A stretch of 29,901 nucleotides of DNA. Origin: Pseudomonadota bacterium (GTDB lineage Bacteria; Pseudomonadota; Gammaproteobacteria; Steroidobacterales; Steroidobacteraceae). Below the pieces are notes generated by a model that had not been told where the DNA came from, made no database searches, and was given only the letters and a program-made list of their open reading frames with translations. Shown here one piece after another: positions 25,141 through 29,901 of the stretch. Both the position numbers and the translations under genes were made by a program. The DNA lies in assembly GCA_023433515.1 (NCBI GenBank), contig JAEZCN010000224.1, positions 1-29,901 of the forward strand, written 5' to 3'. The first letter of the stretch is position 1. The number at the start of each line of letters is the position of its first letter.

Positions 25141-25588
25141 CTACCGCCTCGATCACGTTTGCCTCGCCGTTCGCAAGATCGCGCCCGCGCGCGCGATGCT
25201 CGAGAAGATGCTGGGTTATCGCCCGCGCACGGATCCCGTGGTCAACGAGCGCCAGCAGGTCGTGGTGCAATTCATGGAGAAGCCGGGCTCCATCGACATC
25301 AAGCTCATCGAGCCGTCCTCGCTGGATTCGCCGCTGGTGGATTTCATCAAGCGCGGCGGCGGAGGCCTGCATCACCTGGCGTTTCGTACGGAGTCCGTAC
25401 AGACCGCGGTGGCGGAGCTCGCCGAGAAGGGCGCCAAGATCGTGACGGCGCCGCAGCCTGGCGAAGCCTTCGCGAACGCGGACATCGCATTCGCGTTCCT
25501 CGGGTTCGGACTGAACGCCGAGATCATCGATACCGACGAACGCGCCGGGCTCAAAGGCCCGTCGGAACCTCCGATATCACCCACTTGA
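25130..25588 (+). CDS. VOC-superfamily (glyoxalase/methylmalonyl-CoA epimerase-like) protein
   Basis: The 152-aa product has two beta-alpha-beta-beta-beta modules. Likely metal ligands are His9 (LDHVCLAV), Glu61 (IKLIEP), His81 or His82 (LHHLAFRTE) and Glu131 (NAEIID), which is the arrangement of methylmalonyl-CoA epimerases and related VOC enzymes. It may epimerise or isomerise an acyl-CoA or acyl-ACP in the decoration pathway, consistent with the ligase and hydrolases upstream. ATG 25130 overlaps the hydrolase stop by 11 nt; GTG 25121 would add 3 residues. It closes the wzx operon and overlaps the opposing CapK-like gene by 38 nt. Confidence 0.82.
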   Translation: MPSDYRLDHVCLAVRKIAPARAMLEKMLGYRPRTDPVVNERQQVVVQFMEKPGSIDIKLIEPSSLDSPLVDFIKRGGGGLHHLAFRTESVQTAVAELAEKGAKIVTAPQPGEAFANADIAFAFLGFGLNAEIIDTDERAGLKGPSEPPISPT

Positions 25589-26957
25589 ACTTGCCGCGCG
25601 CGGTGCGCGGCATGGCGTCGACCAGCTCGATGTCAATCTGCATGTCGGCGCCGAGCCGCAGCTTGAGCTCGCGCACGAGGTGCTCGGCGTCGCGCTCCGA
25701 ATAATCGGGGCGCGGAATCAGCCGGACGAGCAGCCGGTCGAGATCGGTCTGGACGAGCTGCGACGCTTCTATGGAATCGAGCGGCTTGAACGGATGCGTC
25801 AACACCGACGGTGGAATCAAGCGGCCGTCCCGCAGGCGAAGCAGGTCCTCGGCCTTGGTAGTGACATCTTCCATGAGCGGCAGCGTACGACCGCAGGAGC
25901 AGCTCGCGGTCTTTTGCGCCGTGCGATCGGTCGTGCGATAACGGATGAGCGGCATACCCAGGTTGTGCAGGGTCGTGCCCGTCATGAATCCTTCCGTTCC
26001 GGCGGGAAGTGCGTCGCCAGCCTCGTCGGTGAATTCCGTGAATCCATATTCCGAACAAAGGTGATGGCCTTCGTGGCGGTCGCATTCGACTGCGAACACG
26101 ACGCGTTCGGCCGCGGCGTAGTAGTCGAAGACACGGCACTGGAAGGCTTCTTCGATGGCCGCCCGCTGGAAGTCGTACAGCGTTTCGGACGAGGTGATCG
26201 CCGCCTTCACGGGAAGTCGCTCGTTGCGGTTGAGCAGCGTCCTGGCGAGCACATACAGCGACGACGGATACCCATCGACCACGGTCGGACGGAATTCGCG
26301 CATCGCGGCGAAGTAGCCGGTCAGGTTGTCCGTCGTGAGGTGAAAGCTCGACATCACGAGTTGATTCAGATTGCGGTTGTGTCGCCAGAAGGGCGCGCGA
26401 TTCTGCGACAACGGGACGATGACGTTGCCTCGCACGACGCATGCGCGGTCGCCATCGTTGGCGAGACGCGCGCCCGCGAGCTCGTACTGGCGATCCATGG
26501 CCGCGTAGTTCATGTGGATCATGTCGGTGCTGTAGTACACCGACAGCGGGGAGCCCGTGGTGCCGCTGGTGTGCCCTTCCGCCAGGCTGCGATCCTCGGG
26601 TCTCCTCGAACGCAGATCCGCGCCGCGTTTCTTGACGGTGTCGCGCGTCAGTATCGGAATGCGCCCGAGATCCTCGCGACCTCGGAATGAATCGGGCCGG
26701 ATGCCGTGATGATCGAACAGCTCACGGTAATAGGGCACGTTCTCGTGGGCATGGTGCACGATGGCGCGCAGCCGCTCGTCCTGCCAGGCGCCCATGCGCT
26801 CGGCATCCCACCACTGGGCTTCGTGGAGCAGGGCGCGAAATTCCTGGAACCGGCCGCCATAACGCTGCCGCTCCAGCCGTGCGCTGAAGGCGCTGAGAAG
26901 CAGGTTCTGCACTGACGCGGGTGTGAGATCGTAAATCCGTTTCAGCCAGGGATTCAA
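25551..26957 (-). CDS. Phenylacetate-CoA ligase/CapK-like adenylate-forming enzyme
   Basis: Read from TTG 26957 the product is 468 aa, normal for the PaaK/coenzyme F390 synthetase group. The A3 motif is HTSGTTGSPL (129-138). A YYAAAERVVFAVEC stretch, an RYRTTDRT hinge region, a CSCGRT element and the C-terminal RTARGKFKWV Lys are present. Homologues in capsule loci are called CapK; they are thought to activate an aryl or acyl acid, but the role is unproven. The TTG start is preceded by GAGGCGGGCG; the frame extends to 27068 inside the divergent SGNH gene, which makes the longer form unlikely. It is the third adenylate-forming enzyme of the locus. Confidence 0.84.
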   Translation of the reverse strand: MNPWLKRIYDLTPASVQNLLLSAFSARLERQRYGGRFQEFRALLHEAQWWDAERMGAWQDERLRAIVHHAHENVPYYRELFDHHGIRPDSFRGREDLGRIPILTRDTVKKRGADLRSRRPEDRSLAEGHTSGTTGSPLSVYYSTDMIHMNYAAMDRQYELAGARLANDGDRACVVRGNVIVPLSQNRAPFWRHNRNLNQLVMSSFHLTTDNLTGYFAAMREFRPTVVDGYPSSLYVLARTLLNRNERLPVKAAITSSETLYDFQRAAIEEAFQCRVFDYYAAAERVVFAVECDRHEGHHLCSEYGFTEFTDEAGDALPAGTEGFMTGTTLHNLGMPLIRYRTTDRTAQKTASCSCGRTLPLMEDVTTKAEDLLRLRDGRLIPPSVLTHPFKPLDSIEASQLVQTDLDRLLVRLIPRPDYSERDAEHLVRELKLRLGADMQIDIELVDAMPRTARGKFKWVISEVPTGL

Positions 26958-27034
26958 TTCGCCCGCCTCGCACAGAGTTGGTGTATGTTGCCGCACATTA
27001 TTGCAACCCCGGTAGCATTCTCGAAGAGTCCTGC

Positions 27035-27715
27035 ATGCGCAAAGTTCTGCTGTTGTGCGCCCTGTCACTGTCGTTCACCGCTCAGTCAGCGACACCCCCG
27101 GGTGCCGTGAACGTGTCGAACCGCCCGCTGCTCGTGGTGGCCGGAGCCTCATATGCCGGTAGCTGGAAGATCGCCAGGCTGGGCCAATACAGCATCGTCA
27201 ATCGCGGCAAGGGAGGCGATGAAACCTCGCAGGTGCTGGCGCGCTTCGACTCCGACGTGCTCGCGCTCAAGCCCGACGCCGTGCTCATCTGGGGTCACAT
27301 CAACGACATCCACCGCGCGTCGCCTGACAAACGATCGGCGGCACGCGAACGTGCGAAGGCCAATCTGCGCGCGATGGTGGAGAAGGCGCGCGAGCAAGGC
27401 GTCGTAGTCATGGTGGGAACCGAGATCACGCTGAGCAAGGCCATCGGTCTCGGCAACCGTCTGGCGGCCTTCATCAACGACCTGCGTGGCAAGGAAGGTT
27501 ACAGCGCCAAGATCAACGCCGAGGTCAGGTCGATCAATGACTGGTTACGAGGCTACGCGCGCGAGCAAGGTCTGAAGCTGTTCGACTTCGAGCGCGTCCT
27601 CGACGACGGCGAGGGGTTCCGCGAGGTGGAATACACCAGCGCTGATGGCACCCACGTCAGCGACGCGGGTTATGCGGCGCTGACGAGCTATGCCGAGGCC
27701 GAGATCACCCGCTAG
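27035..27715 (+). CDS. Secreted SGNH/GDSL-family hydrolase
   Basis: The 226-aa product has a signal peptide (MRKVLLLCALSLSFTAQSA, cleavage near residue 19). The SGNH blocks are modified but complete: nucleophile Ser39 in AGASYAGSW (block I, GDS changed to GAS), Gly in NRGKGGDET (block II), Asn90 in GHINDI (block III) and Asp204/His207 in DGTHVSDAGY (block V). It likely removes acyl groups (esterase) from a polysaccharide in the periplasm. ATG 27035 is preferred over the upstream open frame start at 26978 because it begins the signal peptide. It diverges from the CapK-like gene with 77 nt between, and its 3' end overlaps the opposing fusion gene by 4 nt. Confidence 0.85.
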   Translation: MRKVLLLCALSLSFTAQSATPPGAVNVSNRPLLVVAGASYAGSWKIARLGQYSIVNRGKGGDETSQVLARFDSDVLALKPDAVLIWGHINDIHRASPDKRSAARERAKANLRAMVEKAREQGVVVMVGTEITLSKAIGLGNRLAAFINDLRGKEGYSAKINAEVRSINDWLRGYAREQGLKLFDFERVLDDGEGFREVEYTSADGTHVSDAGYAALTSYAEAEITR

Positions 27716-29784
27716 CCGGATCGACTGTCCGCGACTGCCCCCGAGGGAGGCCGTTCCGTCTCTTCCGGGGAGGCTGGTACTAGCGCCGCTGAGGCGCCGA
27801 TCACGCGCTCGGCGATGGTCGGATCGTAACGTTCGGCCTGGAACGCCGCGTACAGGTCGAGCGCCGGATGTTTCGGGCGCAACAGCTTCTGCAGTCCCGT
27901 CGCGAACAGGCTCAGCGTCTTGAGCAGCCAGAACGGCATCCAGAAGAATCTCAGCTCTGGGCGCGTCGCGCGCAGCCGGTCGGCGAGGTCGCCGCGCGTC
28001 GTCGCCGGCACTTCGACCAGGTTCACGCAGCGCGGCGCAGCCGCGAAGTTGTCCGCGTAATGACGGATGACCCGTGCGGCGGTGCGCGTATCGCACACGC
28101 TGAGCGCACTGCGGCGGCTGCCCATCGCGACGAACAGTCGCGCGACGTCGCGGCCGAGGCGTCCGGGCGGCGTGTAATCGCTGAAATCCACGAGAGGCCC
28201 GAGGCGAATCGTGCGTACGTCGAGCTTGCCTTGCGTCGCGCGTTCGTCGGCGAGCGCCTCGGCCTCGGCCTTGGCCCACACGTATGGACCTCGCGAGAGG
28301 TTGCCGCGGTCCACGGGTGAATCCTCGCGCTGCACCGACGCGCCGGGCTTGAGCACGGCGACGCTGCCGATGTTCACGAGCTGCCGGACGCCGGCGGCTT
28401 CCATCGCGTCGAGCAGATTGCGCGTCGCGACGACGGTGTTGCGCTCGTGCGCCTGCTGGTTGCCGGCGGTTTCTGCCGCGCAATGCGCGACCACCGAGAT
28501 GCCCGACAGGAGTTCCGGCGCGATGCCGCGACCCAGGTCGGCCTCGACGTATTCGATGCCCGGCACGCGATTGCGCGCCGACGGCGTGCGGCGCACGGCG
28601 GCGCGCACGCGCCAGCCGTCGTCGCGCAGCTCTTCGAGCACGCGCTTGCCGAGGAATCCGGAGCCGCCGGTCACGAAGATGGCGCCGCGATCCGGGTTCG
28701 GCGGGGGCAGGGCGCGCGTGCGCTCCTCGAGCACGACGCGGGCTGCTTCTTCGGCGCGCGCGTCGGCGGCCGCGAGCTTCGCCGCGATCTGCTCGCAGAT
28801 ACTCACGGTGTTCATGATGCTGCGGCGGGAGAGCGGCGGTGCGCCGTTGTCGCGGACGCTGCCGTACAGCATCGTCAGCAGCTCGCCCAGGCCCGGATAA
28901 CTCTTCTGTCGGCGGAACAGCAGGCGGAACAGGCCCGCGAAGCTGCCCCAGTACTTCTGCCACGCGGTGCTGAAGGGTTTGACGATCACGGCCGGCGCAG
29001 AGGCGCCCGGTCCGAGCGACTTCACGACGTCGCCGAGGATGAAGTCGGCCGTGACGGAACCGTTGGTGCCGACCACGCGCAGATACGACTCCACGGGGCG
29101 TGCGCGCAGGCTCACGATCAGCGTCGCGAGCGTCTTGCCGCTGCGGATGACCGCGCGTACTTCGCCTTCGGGCGCGACGTCGAGCGCCGTGATCTCGGGC
29201 GTCGCCTGCGTGTCGCGCTCGAGGGCGCTCAGCAGCAGGTACACGGGGTGGGGCAGGATGTCGACGAGCTGGTCGACCGCGCCCAGCGGCGAGCCGCCAT
29301 CGGGGCGGCGGCGCACCGGCTTGAACGAGAAGTAGCTTTCGGCGTGGATGATGTCGCCGATCATCGGCAGCCAGGTCTGGTAGTGCTGGCCGGCGCGCTG
29401 GAACAACACCTGGTGCGCCGCGCAGACGCGCAGGTTGCGCGCCTCGGCGAGGTCGATGAGCTCCGCGGCCTCGCGCGCCGTCGGCGCGAACGGCTTCTCG
29501 ACGTACACGCTCGCGCCGTTCAGCAGGCACAGCTTCGCGAGGTCGAAATGCGTGTGCGGGGGCGAGACGATGTGCACGATGTCGGGTTTCGCTTCCGCGA
29601 GCAGGCGCTCCGCGTTGTCGTATCCGGCGACGTCCGCGCCGAAGCGCGCCTTGATCTCGTCGCTCGTTAGATAGGGGTCGCCCACGGCCACGAAACGCGC
29701 GCCGCTCTGCAGACGGATGGCCGTTGCATGCTGCTGGGCCATGCGGCCGCCGCCCAGTATCGCCACGCGCAATTCCTTCGACAT
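27712..29784 (-). CDS. Fusion of Gfo/Idh/MocA oxidoreductase and NAD-dependent epimerase/dehydratase
   Basis: The product is 690 aa. Residues 1 to about 345 form a Gfo/Idh/MocA enzyme: NAD loop AILGGGRM (8-15), catalytic EKP at 96-98 and His179 in DILPHP. A charged linker (about 340-365) leads to an extended SDR domain with VTGGSGFLG (371-379) and catalytic Tyr501-x3-Lys505 (YVWAK). This joins an oxidase/reductase and a nucleotide-sugar epimerase, dehydratase or reductase in one chain, fitting two successive steps on a UDP- or other NDP-sugar. The last ~40 residues are Pro/Ser-rich. ATG 29784 follows a GGGGT stretch. The single frame has no sign of frameshift, so the fusion is real in this sequence. 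Confidence 0.86.
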   Translation of the reverse strand: MSKELRVAILGGGRMAQQHATAIRLQSGARFVAVGDPYLTSDEIKARFGADVAGYDNAERLLAEAKPDIVHIVSPPHTHFDLAKLCLLNGASVYVEKPFAPTAREAAELIDLAEARNLRVCAAHQVLFQRAGQHYQTWLPMIGDIIHAESYFSFKPVRRRPDGGSPLGAVDQLVDILPHPVYLLLSALERDTQATPEITALDVAPEGEVRAVIRSGKTLATLIVSLRARPVESYLRVVGTNGSVTADFILGDVVKSLGPGASAPAVIVKPFSTAWQKYWGSFAGLFRLLFRRQKSYPGLGELLTMLYGSVRDNGAPPLSRRSIMNTVSICEQIAAKLAAADARAEEAARVVLEERTRALPPPNPDRGAIFVTGGSGFLGKRVLEELRDDGWRVRAAVRRTPSARNRVPGIEYVEADLGRGIAPELLSGISVVAHCAAETAGNQQAHERNTVVATRNLLDAMEAAGVRQLVNIGSVAVLKPGASVQREDSPVDRGNLSRGPYVWAKAEAEALADERATQGKLDVRTIRLGPLVDFSDYTPPGRLGRDVARLFVAMGSRRSALSVCDTRTAARVIRHYADNFAAAPRCVNLVEVPATTRGDLADRLRATRPELRFFWMPFWLLKTLSLFATGLQKLLRPKHPALDLYAAFQAERYDPTIAERVIGASAALVPASPEETERPPSGAVADSRSG

Positions 29785-29901
29785 GAGACCCCGACCCCAC
29801 CTGAAAAAGGGCGCGTAGTGTACTCGGTGTCCTGGGAAATCAAGGGGGGCGGGAACTGAGAGTCAGTGCACGTTATGAAGAAGTTCCGGTCGGGCTAGAA
29901 T
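29785..29901. other. Non-coding right end, upstream of the oxidoreductase fusion
   Basis: No gene is seen in these 117 nt. A leftward promoter candidate has -35 TTGATT (plus-strand 29838-29843) and -10 TACACT (29817-29822), each 4 of 6, but the 15-nt spacer is short. The segment is AT-richer than the coding flank. Confidence 0.3.

Noticed and set aside
27545..29800. 751-residue open frame on the minus strand
   Set aside because: Arg/Ala/Pro-rich shadow of the Gfo/Idh-SDR gene in another frame; no motifs.
29861..29896. Small plus-strand reading frame near the right end
   Set aside because: ATG followed by only seven codons before a stop, with no ribosome site or homology.

Overview
The window is a dense, GC-rich stretch from a bacterial chromosome. 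Nearly every base is coding, third codon positions are strongly G/C, and genes are joined by ATGA-type overlaps. It reads as an exopolysaccharide (EPS) or capsule biosynthesis locus of a Gram-negative proteobacterium, gamma- or betaproteobacterial by protein flavour; the genus cannot be fixed from sequence alone. No tRNA, rRNA, CRISPR array, IS element or transposase was seen.

Several proteins match families known to travel with the type-1 exosortase (XrtA/EpsH, PEP-CTERM) EPS system. These are a FemAB-like acyltransferase, a polysaccharide deacetylase, an stp1-like sugar transferase, an acyl-CoA ligase, a pair of alpha/beta-hydrolase proteins and an O-ligase/Wzy-like membrane protein. No exosortase, PEP-CTERM protein, Wza, Wzc or initiating glycosyltransferase is inside the window, so the locus should continue beyond one or both ends.

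Layout. 1-6278 (+): tail of an acyl carrier protein, acyl-AMP ligase, NadE-like amidotransferase, GT2, GT4 and Wzy/O-antigen-ligase-like polymerase. 6275-10885 (-): FemAB-like, DegT/PLP aminotransferase-like, polysaccharide deacetylase and ATP-grasp ligase, transcribed in that order. 10957-19643: a mosaic of single genes or pairs in alternating orientation, holding five more glycosyltransferases, a methyltransferase and a secreted Ig-like/beta-helix protein. 19748-25588 (+): Wzx flippase, exosortase-type acyl-CoA ligase, low-molecular-weight tyrosine phosphatase, two alpha/beta-hydrolase proteins and a VOC-fold protein. 25551-29784: a CapK/PaaK-like adenylate-forming enzyme (-), a periplasmic SGNH hydrolase (+) and a 690-residue Gfo/Idh/MocA-SDR fusion (-).

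Working model, inferred. Seven glycosyltransferases build a lipid-linked repeat unit. Sugar-nucleotide enzymes (the Gfo/Idh-SDR fusion and the aminotransferase-like protein) supply unusual sugars. Wzx flips the unit and the Wzy-like protein polymerises it. The unit or polymer is decorated by acyl or aminoacyl groups (ACP, three adenylate-forming enzymes, NadE-like, ATP-grasp and FemAB proteins), by methylation and by deacetylation. The secreted beta-helix protein and the SGNH hydrolase would act on the polymer outside the cytoplasm. The most unusual points are the ACP/ligase/NadE head, the hydrolase pair with non-serine nucleophile elbows, and the repeated tail-to-tail overlaps of opposing genes.
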